Shown: positions 25,291 through 33,292 of the stretch, piece by piece
How positions within the stretch are numbered: position 1 is the stretch's first letter
How the letters are laid out: every line of letters starts with the position of its first letter
Notes under the pieces: generated by a model
What the model saw: the letters and a program-made list of their open reading frames with translations, nothing else
Databases searched by the model: none
Told to the model about the DNA's origin: nothing
Program-made: the position numbers and the translations under genes
Assembly: GCF_039602135.1 (NCBI RefSeq)
Contig: NZ_CP125942.1
Coordinates: forward strand, 1,054,001 to 1,118,000
Source: Glutamicibacter sp. B1
Lineage (GTDB): Bacteria > Actinomycetota > Actinomycetes > Actinomycetales > Micrococcaceae
Length of the DNA: 64,000 nt
Reading direction: 5' to 3'

Positions 25291-26997
25291 ATGACTGAGA
25301 GTTCAGTAGGCAAGGCCGATTCTGCACGCATGCAGACTCCGGCCCGGCTGAAGAAGGGAACAATGCGCATTGTTCCTCTCGGAGGCTTGGGTGAGGTCGG
25401 ACGCAACATGACCGTCTTCGAACTCAACGGGAAACTGTTGATCGTTGACTGCGGTGTGCTCTTCCCCGAAGAACACCAGCCTGGCGTGGATCTGATCCTG
25501 CCGGACTTCTCGTACATCAAGGACCGCTTGGACGATGTGGTGGGCGTAGTGCTCACCCACGGCCACGAGGACCACATCGGTGCTGTCCCTTACCTGTTGC
25601 GCCTGCGCGAAGACATCCCACTGTACGGGTCGAAGCTGACCCTGGCCTTCGTTGAAGCAAAACTGGCAGAACACCGGATCAAGGCCAACACCAACATCGT
25701 GGTGGAAGGCGAGATCGCACAGATCGGCAACTTCGAATGTGAATTCGTGGCCGTGAACCACTCGATCCCGGACGCACTGGCTGTGTTCCTGCGCACCGAA
25801 GCCGGTACCGTGCTGCACACCGGTGACTTCAAGATGGATCAGCTGCCACTTGATGGTCGCATCACCGACCTGCGTCACTTCGCACGACTGGGTGAAGAAG
25901 GCGTGGACCTGTTCCTGCCAGACTCCACCAACGCTGAAGTCCCCGGATTCACCGTGGCAGAACGCGAAATCGGCCCGGTCCTTGAGGCCAAGTTTGCGCG
26001 CGCCCGTCGCCGTATCATCGTTGCTTCGTTCTCCTCGCACGTGCACCGCGTGCAGCAGGTGCTCGATGCTGCAGCAATGCACGGCCGCAAGGTGGCCTTC
26101 ATCGGCCGCTCGATGGTACGCAACATGGGCATCGCCGAGCGCTTGGGCTACCTCGATATCCCACAGGGTGTCCTTGTGGACCTGAAGCAGATCGACACCC
26201 TGCCGGACCACAAGGTTGTGCTCATGTCTACCGGTTCGCAGGGCGAGCCAATGGCAGCGCTTTCGCGTATGGCTAATGGTGAGCACAAGGTTCAGATCAA
26301 CCCGGGTGACACCGTCATCCTGGCCTCCAGCCTGATCCCAGGTAACGAGAACTCTGTCTTCCGCGTGATCAACGGACTGATGCGCTTGGGCGCAGAGGTC
26401 ATTCACAAGGGCATGGCCAAGGTGCACGTTTCCGGTCATGCCTCGGCCGGTGAGTTGCTGTACTGCTACAACATCTTGCGTCCAAAGAACGTACTTCCGG
26501 TCCACGGCGAAACCCGCCACCTGATTGCCAACGGCCGTTTGGCTGCGCAGTCCGGCGTGCCGGAAGAAAATGTCTTGCTGGCCGAAGACGGTTCCGTCAT
26601 TGATATGAAGGATGGCGTCGCTCAGCTGGTTGGCCAGGTTGAATGTGGTTACGTCTACGTTGATGGTTCCAAGGTTGGCACCATTACCGATGATGACCTC
26701 AAGGACCGTGTCACCCTGGGTGAAGAAGGTTTCATTTCGGTGATCACCGTGATCAACCGACAAAATGGCACCATTATTTCCGGCCCAGACATTCACGCAC
26801 GCGGTGTGGCTGAAGAAGACTCGGTCTTCAATGAAATCAAGCCAAAGATTGCTGCTGCCATTGTGGAGGCGGTTTCGAATAACCCGAACCACACCACACA
26901 CCAGCTACAGCAGATCACCCGTCGTGTGATCGGTTCATGGGTATCGCGCAAACTGCGTCGTCGCCCAATGATCGTTCCGGTCGTGCTCGAAGCATAG
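25291..26997 (+). CDS. rnj: Ribonuclease J
   Basis: A 568-residue metallo-beta-lactamase/beta-CASP RNase. Metal motif LTHGHEDHIGAVPYLL (about 87-102), the DCGVLFPEE strand, the GDFKMDQ region, the beta-CASP core SSHVHRVQQVLDAA and the later HVSGHAS motif. It provides 5'-3' exo- and endonuclease activity in mRNA and rRNA maturation, complementing PNPase. AACGAAAGGGA provides the ribosome site. The dapA-rnj arrangement is conserved in actinobacteria. It ends at a strong terminator. Confidence 0.97.
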   Translation: MTESSVGKADSARMQTPARLKKGTMRIVPLGGLGEVGRNMTVFELNGKLLIVDCGVLFPEEHQPGVDLILPDFSYIKDRLDDVVGVVLTHGHEDHIGAVPYLLRLREDIPLYGSKLTLAFVEAKLAEHRIKANTNIVVEGEIAQIGNFECEFVAVNHSIPDALAVFLRTEAGTVLHTGDFKMDQLPLDGRITDLRHFARLGEEGVDLFLPDSTNAEVPGFTVAEREIGPVLEAKFARARRRIIVASFSSHVHRVQQVLDAAAMHGRKVAFIGRSMVRNMGIAERLGYLDIPQGVLVDLKQIDTLPDHKVVLMSTGSQGEPMAALSRMANGEHKVQINPGDTVILASSLIPGNENSVFRVINGLMRLGAEVIHKGMAKVHVSGHASAGELLYCYNILRPKNVLPVHGETRHLIANGRLAAQSGVPEENVLLAEDGSVIDMKDGVAQLVGQVECGYVYVDGSKVGTITDDDLKDRVTLGEEGFISVITVINRQNGTIISGPDIHARGVAEEDSVFNEIKPKIAAAIVEAVSNNPNHTTHQLQQITRRVIGSWVSRKLRRRPMIVPVVLEA

Positions 26998-27010
26998 GCT
27001 CCGTACAAGT

Positions 27011-27048
27011 ATTGCCCCAAACTAATTTCTGGTTTGGGGCAATATTTT
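27011..27048 (+). terminator. RNase J terminator
   Basis: A 12-bp stem ATTGCCCCAAAC (27011-27022/27032-27043), 9-base loop, then ATTTTT. Confidence 0.92.
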
Positions 27049-27079
27049 TGTCTGAACTCCTGATCCGGCGGGCTAAAAC

Positions 27080-27418
27080 CTATTGCAATCCCAATAGGGT
27101 CGCGAGCTTGGCAGGTGCGATGAGAGCCGGACCCATCTTCTGGCCGACGCAGGCTTCAGGTGTGCTGGCATCTTGCCATGGGTCGCATTTAGTGATCTGT
27201 TGGATCCGTCCTGTTCCTGCTTCCATTTCAACAATTGAGTCCCATTGTGCTGGAACCCATTCGCTCAGGATCTTTCCCGTGGTGACCTCTTGGACGATGA
27301 TTGAATTTACCTCGTCCGAGGGCGCCGGAAAACTATCGCTGGCCGATGCTGGCGTCGCTACCGCGAATGCTGCCGTGAGTAATAAGGCCGGGGCCACCAG
27401 TAGGGTGTGAAGCTTCAT
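27080..27418 (-). CDS. Small secreted protein, unknown function
   Basis: 112 residues from ATG 27418, preceded by GAAGGACC. The signal peptide MKLHTLLVAPALLLTAAFAVATPASA-SDS is clear. The mature portion (about 84 residues) has two cysteines (ITKCDPW, EACVGQ) and begins with an acidic, proline-rich stretch. The frame is open further upstream but that overlaps the ABC transporter gene, so the short form is chosen. No family recognised. It is convergent with rnj and divergent from the ABC operon. Confidence 0.78.
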   Translation of the reverse strand: MKLHTLLVAPALLLTAAFAVATPASASDSFPAPSDEVNSIIVQEVTTGKILSEWVPAQWDSIVEMEAGTGRIQQITKCDPWQDASTPEACVGQKMGPALIAPAKLATLLGLQ

Positions 27419-27583
27419 GCTGGTCCTTCTAAAAATTGATGACAATAACTTGATCCTAGCGTTGACCAGCGAGTTATTCTTCCGCTGCGTAGCGTGGTGA
27501 TTGGCGTGTTGACCTTCCGATTTGTATCGTGAAGCGCATTTATGAGGCAGAATAACCTCAGAGCCATCTTGAGGAGTCGAGCA

Positions 27584-28411
27584 GTGATCGAATTCGAAAA
27601 TATTTCCAAGCACTATCCTGATGGCACCAAAGCGGTCAGCGACTTCAATCTGCAGATTCCGGCGCACAGCTCAACCGTTTTTGTCGGATCATCTGGCTGT
27701 GGCAAAACGACCCTGCTTCGAATGATTAACCGCATGGTTGACCCCAGCGCAGGTACCGTACGCATTGACGGCGAAGATATTTCGACCAAGAACGCTGTCG
27801 AATTGCGTCGCAGTATTGGCTACGTCATGCAGAATTCGGGACTGCTTCCACACTTTAGCGTGGCCGATAACATCGCCACGGTGCCACGACTGATGGGGGA
27901 GTCCAGGAAGACTTCACGCCGGCGGGCGCTGGAACTGATGGATACCGTCGGACTATCAGTCACTATGGCAGATCGATATCCGCATCAGTTATCTGGTGGG
28001 CAGCAACAACGTGTAGGTGTGGCCCGGGGCTTGGCATCTGATCCGAATATCCTGCTCATGGATGAGCCATTTGGCGCGGTGGATCCGATCGTACGTGCAG
28101 AGCTGCAAAATGAGCTGCTGAGACTTCAAAAGGAACTGGACAAGACTATCGTTTTTGTCACCCACGACATCGATGAAGCGTTCTTGTTGGGGGATCAGGT
28201 CGTCATCCTTGCCGCCGGTGCTCAAAAGCTTCAGGTAGGCAGTCCGAGCGAGATCATCGAGAATCCCGCCAATGACTTTGTTGCATCCTTTATTGGCGCC
28301 CAGCGAGGTTCCCGCGCCCTGCGAGTCAAGCAAACAGCTCACGGACCAGTGTTGGTCGATGCCCAAGGACGTACTCAGGGCCGACTCGTCGAAGGCGGGC
28401 TAAATCAATGA
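27584..28411 (+). CDS. Osmoprotectant ABC transporter, ATP-binding subunit
   Basis: 275 residues from GTG 27584, selected by GAGGAG 7 bases upstream. Walker A VGSSGCGKTT, signature LSGGQQQRVGVARGLA, Walker B ILLMDEPFGAVD and the switch His in FVTHD identify an ABC ATPase of the glycine betaine/carnitine/choline (OpuA/OpuC/ProV) type. The C-terminus is short and lacks the tandem CBS domains that sense ionic strength in OpuA-type members. It is the first gene of a four-gene operon with 4-base overlaps. Confidence 0.93.
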   Translation: MIEFENISKHYPDGTKAVSDFNLQIPAHSSTVFVGSSGCGKTTLLRMINRMVDPSAGTVRIDGEDISTKNAVELRRSIGYVMQNSGLLPHFSVADNIATVPRLMGESRKTSRRRALELMDTVGLSVTMADRYPHQLSGGQQQRVGVARGLASDPNILLMDEPFGAVDPIVRAELQNELLRLQKELDKTIVFVTHDIDEAFLLGDQVVILAAGAQKLQVGSPSEIIENPANDFVASFIGAQRGSRALRVKQTAHGPVLVDAQGRTQGRLVEGGLNQ

Positions 28412-29094
28412 CCTGGATTTCAGATAATCTGGCGTTGATTGCCTCGTTATCCGTTGAGCACTTGCGGCAATCTTTGATAGCGATCCTCATCGGATTTGTG
28501 CTCTCCATTCCCTTGGGCTGGGTCGCCTGGCGCTACAAGCTAGTGGGTGGCCCAATAGTCACCCTGACTGGACTGTTGTACACCATTCCGTCGTTGGCCT
28601 TACTCATGATCCTTCCGGTGATCACCGGAATGAGCGCCATTAGCGAAGCCAACTTGATCGTTGCTCTGAGCATCTATGCGGTGGCCATCATGGTCCGAGG
28701 CGTGGTTGATGGACTGAACTCGGTGGATCCTGCAGCACGTTCGGCGGCCACCGCGATGGGCTACGGAAACACGCGTCGCTTTTTCGCTGTTGACCTTCCT
28801 CTGGCTGGGCCGGTCATCTTGGCAGGGCTGCGAGTGACGGCAGTGAGTACCATCGCGCTGGCCACCGTCGGAATCTTGGTTGGCGTCACCAACCTCGGAT
28901 ACCTCTTCACCAACGGTCTCCAGCGACGCATCATCGTCGAAGTATTTTCGGGCTTGGTGGCCGTAGCAATCATCGCTTTGCTTATTGACGTGCTGTTGGT
29001 TTTGCTCGGGCGTTGGCTTATGCCATGGAGCCGTAAAGACCGGAAGCAGAAGCCAGCAGATCTGGCGCAGAGCGTCCAGGCGGTGGCACCGTGA
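28408..29094 (+). CDS. Osmoprotectant ABC transporter permease 1
   Basis: 228 residues, about six membrane spans. The ABC-permease loop is GLNSVDPAARSAATAMGYGNTRRFFAVDLPLAGPVILAGLR, carrying the EAA-type A-x-G motif that contacts the ATPase. The start ATG overlaps the ATPase stop (ATGA). Related to OpuCB/OpuBB and ProW. The protein ends in a charged tail. Confidence 0.93.
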   Translation: MTWISDNLALIASLSVEHLRQSLIAILIGFVLSIPLGWVAWRYKLVGGPIVTLTGLLYTIPSLALLMILPVITGMSAISEANLIVALSIYAVAIMVRGVVDGLNSVDPAARSAATAMGYGNTRRFFAVDLPLAGPVILAGLRVTAVSTIALATVGILVGVTNLGYLFTNGLQRRIIVEVFSGLVAVAIIALLIDVLLVLLGRWLMPWSRKDRKQKPADLAQSVQAVAP

Positions 29095-29822
29095 ACCTGC
29101 TCAGCGAAGCGATCTCCTGGCTTTTTGCTCCGGAGCAATGGGAAGGCAAAGACGGTCTTCAAGCGTTGCTGGGACAGCATTTGCTCTTCACTGTACTCTC
29201 CGTGCTGATCGCCGGAGTTATTGCCATCCCGACTGGCTGGGCAATTGGGCACACAGGGAAGGGGCGCGAAATTGCGGTGGCTGCCGCGGGAATCGCTCGT
29301 GCGGTGCCGTCCTTCGGGCTACTGATTCTCCTAGTGCTGCTCTTCGGCGTTACTCATAAACCGGCCGCTGCACTGGTGGCCTTTGTGGTTCTGGCCATCC
29401 CATCACTGCTTGCCGGGGCCTATACCGGCTTTGAAGCTATTGATCGCAAAACGATTGATGCAGCACGAGCCATGGGAATGACTGAATGGCAAGTCTTGTT
29501 GAAAGTTGAGATCCCCTTAGGGCTTTCATTATTGGTTGGAGGACTCCGGGCGGCCACCTTACAGGTTGTTGCCACGGTGACCATCGCCGCCTATGTAAAT
29601 CTTGGGGGACTGGGACTACCGATTATCACCGGATTGAACCTTCGACGCTTTGACATGGTGCTCGGCGGCGCGTTGATGGTTGCGGTTCTAGCCCTGCTAT
29701 TGGATTTGGTGCTAGCTATCGCGCAGAAGGCTTCGGTCCCTCGCGGGCTGGGCCACAGAAAAACTACAACTAAAAATCACGATGCAGATCACTTACCAGT
29801 ACAAGATAAGGAACTGACATGA
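29091..29822 (+). CDS. Osmoprotectant ABC transporter permease 2
   Basis: 243 residues, about five to six spans. The EAA-type loop is TIDAARAMGMTEWQVLLKVEIPLGLSLLVGGLRAA. GTG 29091 overlaps the preceding stop (GTGA). It pairs with permease 1 to form a heterodimeric channel, as in OpuC systems. A basic/acidic soluble tail follows the last span. Confidence 0.93.
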   Translation: MNLLSEAISWLFAPEQWEGKDGLQALLGQHLLFTVLSVLIAGVIAIPTGWAIGHTGKGREIAVAAAGIARAVPSFGLLILLVLLFGVTHKPAAALVAFVVLAIPSLLAGAYTGFEAIDRKTIDAARAMGMTEWQVLLKVEIPLGLSLLVGGLRAATLQVVATVTIAAYVNLGGLGLPIITGLNLRRFDMVLGGALMVAVLALLLDLVLAIAQKASVPRGLGHRKTTTKNHDADHLPVQDKELT

Positions 29823-30721
29823 GAATCAAACAGGCACTTCGAGTAGCGGCAGTGGTGACGGCAGGAACTCTGGCTTTGGCTGGTTGCTCAAGCTCTGATC
29901 CCTTAGCGACGCAGAGCAATTCCGAAAAATCGGGATCCGAGAAAATCGTGGTTGGCTCTCAGGCCTACTATTCCAACGAGATCGTTGCCGAGATTTATGC
30001 GCAGGCCCTAGAAAACTCGGGACTGGAAGTTGAGCGCCAATTTAACATCGGGCAGCGCGACGCGTACATGCCCCAGCTGGAAAACGGCAGTATCAACGTT
30101 TTCCCGGAATACACCGGTAACCTGCTGCAGTTCTTCAAGGAAGACACCGAGGCCCGCTCATCCACCGATGTCTATCAAGAACTTGAAAAAGAATTGCCTG
30201 ATTCTTTGGCTGTTCTAGATCAGGCCGAGGCATCTGATCAAGACTCCTACACGGTGACTCGAAAATTTGCCGAGGATAACGATCTGAAGAGCATCGCGGA
30301 CCTGTCCAAGGTCAAAGACCAGCTGACCCTTGGTGGCCCACCAGAACTTGCCGAACGCCCTTACGGCCCGAAAGGTCTGGAGAGCACCTATGGTGTGAAG
30401 ACTGAGTTCTCGGCTACGGGCGATACCACGGTGGAAGACCTTGTTGCTGGAACGGTCAACGTGGCTAACGTTTTCACCGCGGATCCACGCATTAAGACCG
30501 AAGATCTTGTCGTTCTTAAGGATCCGAAGTCGCTGTTCCTTGCATCCAATGTGGTGCCGGTAGTCTCCGCCGATCAGTCTGAAAAATTGGGCGAGATCTT
30601 GAATCCAGTGAGTGAGAAATTGTCGGCGGAGGCACTCGTGGATCTAAATGTGCAGAGCACGGTTGATAAGAAATCGGCTGCTGACATTGCCAAGACGTGG
30701 CTGTCAGATCAAGGTCTGTAG
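29819..30721 (+). CDS. Osmoprotectant-binding lipoprotein
   Basis: A 300-residue OpuAC-family binding protein tethered by a lipid. The signal MRIKQALRVAAVVTAGTLALAGC has lipobox LAGC. VVGSQAYYSNEIVAEIYAQAL and NVFPEYTGNLLQFF are typical of the choline/glycine-betaine-binding family. The start overlaps the previous gene (ATGA), completing a full importer: ATPase, two permeases, binding protein. Ligand specificity (betaine, choline, carnitine or proline-betaine) is not readable. Confidence 0.93.
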   Translation: MRIKQALRVAAVVTAGTLALAGCSSSDPLATQSNSEKSGSEKIVVGSQAYYSNEIVAEIYAQALENSGLEVERQFNIGQRDAYMPQLENGSINVFPEYTGNLLQFFKEDTEARSSTDVYQELEKELPDSLAVLDQAEASDQDSYTVTRKFAEDNDLKSIADLSKVKDQLTLGGPPELAERPYGPKGLESTYGVKTEFSATGDTTVEDLVAGTVNVANVFTADPRIKTEDLVVLKDPKSLFLASNVVPVVSADQSEKLGEILNPVSEKLSAEALVDLNVQSTVDKKSAADIAKTWLSDQGL

Positions 30722-30755
30722 GCCTCTTACCTCTGACGTGATATAAGGATTACTT

Positions 30756-30797
30756 CAACGGTTAGTACCTGGTCGAATGATCAGTTACTAACCGTTG
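30756..30797 (+). terminator. Inverted repeat after the ABC operon
   Basis: A 12-bp perfect inverted repeat CAACGGTTAGTA (30756-30767/30786-30797) with an 18-base loop and no T run. Either a weak terminator or an operator upstream of the mycothione reductase gene. Confidence 0.5.
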
Positions 30798-30893
30798 GAC
30801 TGCGTCAAAAACAACTTAAGATACGTTGAATTTTTTCCTCAGTGATAGCCTCCGATAGGGGCCAACAGTCACTGTGAAAGGGACAAACCAAAG

Positions 30894-32294
30894 ATGACTT
30901 CCAATTCCGTTTCGGTAGATCAGCACTATGATCTGATTATTCTCGGCACAGGTTCGGGTAACTCTATCCCTGGCCCCGAATTTGATGACAAATCAATTGC
31001 CATCATCGAAAAGGGTGCTTTCGGTGGCACCTGCCTGAACGTAGGTTGCATCCCCACCAAAATGTATGTTTACGCTGCAGATTTGGCGTTGGAAACCCGA
31101 GAGTCTTCACGCTTGGGCATTGACGCTCAAGTGAATGCAGTGGATTGGCCCGGTATCGTCAATCGAGTCTTTGACCAGCGTATTGACCTCATTGCCAAAG
31201 GCGGGGAAGAATACCGCCGCGGTGAGCAGACGCCGAACATCGACGTTTATGATCAGCATGCCCGTTTTGTCGCACCTCGCACCTTGCAAACCGGACAAGG
31301 TGCGCAGACGAAGACCATTAGCGCGGATCAAATCGTACTGGCTGCTGGCTCCCGTCCGTTTATTCCTGAGATCATCGCAGAGTCTGGTGTCCATTTCCAC
31401 ACCAACGAAGACATCATGCGCCTGACTCGACAACCGAAGTCGATCGTCATTATCGGTGGCGGCTACATCGCTATGGAATTTGCGCATGTGTTTGAAGCTC
31501 TAGGCACCAAGGTCAGCATCATTGCCCGTTCAGAACTCCTCCGACACCTAGATACTGACCTGCGTGAGCCTTTTAATGAGCTGGCTGACCAACGCTACGA
31601 TGTGCATCGCGGGCGAAATATCACTGCAGTGAGCCAGAACGAGCAAGAAGTGAGCGTGACGCTTGATAATGGAAGTATCGTCAGCGCAGAAGTCATGCTG
31701 GTTGCCACTGGCCGCACTCCCAATGGGGATGAACTGGATTTAGAGCTGGGCGGCATTGAATCCACTAACGGGCGCGTCAGCATTGATGAATTTGGGCGGT
31801 CCACTTCGGCACAAAGCGTTTGGGCGCTGGGCGATATTTCCTCCCCATACTTGCTTAAGCACGTGGCTAACGCGGAGATGCGCGCTGTTCGCCACAATCT
31901 CTTGAACCCAGAAAACATGAAGAAGATGCCGCACGAGCATGTTCCTGCAGCGGTCTTCACGCACCCACAAATTGCTTACGTCGGTATGACTGAGCAAGAA
32001 GCTCGGGAAGCTGGGCATGACATCACGGTCAAGGTGCAAAAGTATGGTGATGTGGCCTATGGGTGGGCGATGGAAGACCAAAGCGGTATTGCCAAGCTGA
32101 TTGCCGATAAGAACACCGGCAAATTGCTGGGTGCTCATTACATGGGACCTCAAGCCTCAACGCTGATTCAGCAGATGATCACGGTGATGGCTTTCGGCCT
32201 TGATGTCCGAGATGTTGCCACGGAACAATACTGGATCCATCCTGCCCTGCCTGAGGTCACCGAGAACGCCTTGCTTGGCTTGGACTTCTCTTAA
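30894..32294 (+). CDS. mtr: Mycothione reductase
   Basis: A 466-residue FAD/NAD(P)-dependent disulphide oxidoreductase. The redox-active pair is in GGTCLNVGCIPTKM (about 44-57). IIGGGYIAMEFAHVFEALG is the NADPH Rossmann motif, VWALGDISSPYLLKHVANAE the second FAD motif, and HPALPEVTENAL the C-terminal catalytic His-Glu. The IPxxxFDD start and the length match mycothione reductase rather than dihydrolipoamide dehydrogenase. It reduces mycothiol disulphide, the actinobacterial thiol. Ribosome site GAAAGGGAC precedes ATG 30894. Confidence 0.94.
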   Translation: MTSNSVSVDQHYDLIILGTGSGNSIPGPEFDDKSIAIIEKGAFGGTCLNVGCIPTKMYVYAADLALETRESSRLGIDAQVNAVDWPGIVNRVFDQRIDLIAKGGEEYRRGEQTPNIDVYDQHARFVAPRTLQTGQGAQTKTISADQIVLAAGSRPFIPEIIAESGVHFHTNEDIMRLTRQPKSIVIIGGGYIAMEFAHVFEALGTKVSIIARSELLRHLDTDLREPFNELADQRYDVHRGRNITAVSQNEQEVSVTLDNGSIVSAEVMLVATGRTPNGDELDLELGGIESTNGRVSIDEFGRSTSAQSVWALGDISSPYLLKHVANAEMRAVRHNLLNPENMKKMPHEHVPAAVFTHPQIAYVGMTEQEAREAGHDITVKVQKYGDVAYGWAMEDQSGIAKLIADKNTGKLLGAHYMGPQASTLIQQMITVMAFGLDVRDVATEQYWIHPALPEVTENALLGLDFS

Positions 32295-32347
32295 ACCTCA
32301 GAGGTGTCAACGTTTGAATTGATCCCTAGTCCTCCTAGAGTTGAGCC

Positions 32348-32839
32348 ATGAATCAGAAACTAGCAAGGTTCTTGTCTTCAACGCTCGCTCGGATGCTCCT
32401 GGTTTCGGCATTCGTGGGAACGTGCTTGGGAATGCTGGCAACCCTGTTGATGTTTTGGCCGCTTGCTGAAGATGGCCACGGCACCGGTCCGTACGATCTC
32501 GCATTGCCCTTAACCTATGGGGCAATTGCAGGACTGCTGATGGGAATTTTGTGCGGTACCGATGCTTACCTTGGCCTCTGGATCCAAAACATCAACGATT
32601 GGGAGCCTTCCGCTCAGAGCCAAGCAACCGCGGCTGGATTCGGCTCAATGCTCGCAGCACTTGTTCCGGCGCTCCTGATTGTCGTCGCTGGACTCGGTGA
32701 AGCCAGCCCGGCTGCGTTCATCGCTACTGCCTTGGGATTTTTGGCCCTAAGCTTCGCCTCGGGATTCGCCGTAGTGGCCTGGCTTAATCGGCGCAATTCC
32801 TTCGATTCAGTTACGTCGGGATACGGTATTAAGGGCTAG
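32348..32839 (+). CDS. Four-helix membrane protein, unknown function
   Basis: 163 residues with four hydrophobic spans at about 15-37, 50-75, 95-117 and 123-147 and few charged loops. No family recognised. A weak GAG-rich site (CTAGAGTTGAGCC) precedes ATG 32348. It is codirectional with mtr but 53 bases away. Strongly hydrophobic composition and codon usage like its neighbours support a real gene. Confidence 0.78.
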   Translation: MNQKLARFLSSTLARMLLVSAFVGTCLGMLATLLMFWPLAEDGHGTGPYDLALPLTYGAIAGLLMGILCGTDAYLGLWIQNINDWEPSAQSQATAAGFGSMLAALVPALLIVVAGLGEASPAAFIATALGFLALSFASGFAVVAWLNRRNSFDSVTSGYGIKG

Positions 32840-32941
32840 TTGCTAGGCTGAGACCTGCTCGATGCATGCTCAAGCCTGGCTGACTTTGCTCAACAGATCC
32901 AAAGACTTAAGTACTGATCCCACAGTGGACGAGGAGGAAAA

Positions 32942-33193
32942 GTGAAATTCAAACGCCACCTTGCAGCGTGTGCCACGGCCGGAATCTTGGCCGTAGGAAT
33001 GGGCCTGCTTGCCGTTCCGGCAGCCCAAGCAAGCAACAAAACCTACACACAGGATGTGGCCAGCGCCGGAACGTGCGCAAAAATGGAGACGGCCACGGTC
33101 CAAGCCTTTAAATCTTCGGGCTATAAGGTCAAAAGCCATGCATGCCTAAAAAGTTCTGGAACCTATACCCTGATGATCAGTTACTCAAAGTAA
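32942..33193 (+). CDS. Small secreted protein, unknown function
   Basis: 83 residues from GTG 32942, fixed by GAGGAGGAAAA immediately upstream. The signal peptide MKFKRHLAACATAGILAVGMGLLAVPAAQA is clear. The mature peptide has about 53 residues with two cysteines (GTCAKME, HACLKSS), so probably one disulphide. It is basic and rich in Ser, Thr and Lys. It resembles in architecture the protein at 10259 but no clear sequence match is visible. Could be a small effector, inhibitor or wall protein; unknown. Confidence 0.8.
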   Translation: MKFKRHLAACATAGILAVGMGLLAVPAAQASNKTYTQDVASAGTCAKMETATVQAFKSSGYKVKSHACLKSSGTYTLMISYSK

Positions 33194-33292
33194 CTCACCA
33201 GCCCACGACGTGATCATTCTCTAGCACCTGCCAAACCCCGTGCAGACGTGTAAATTCGGGGTGCATACAGCTGATGGCGATACCCTTGAAGT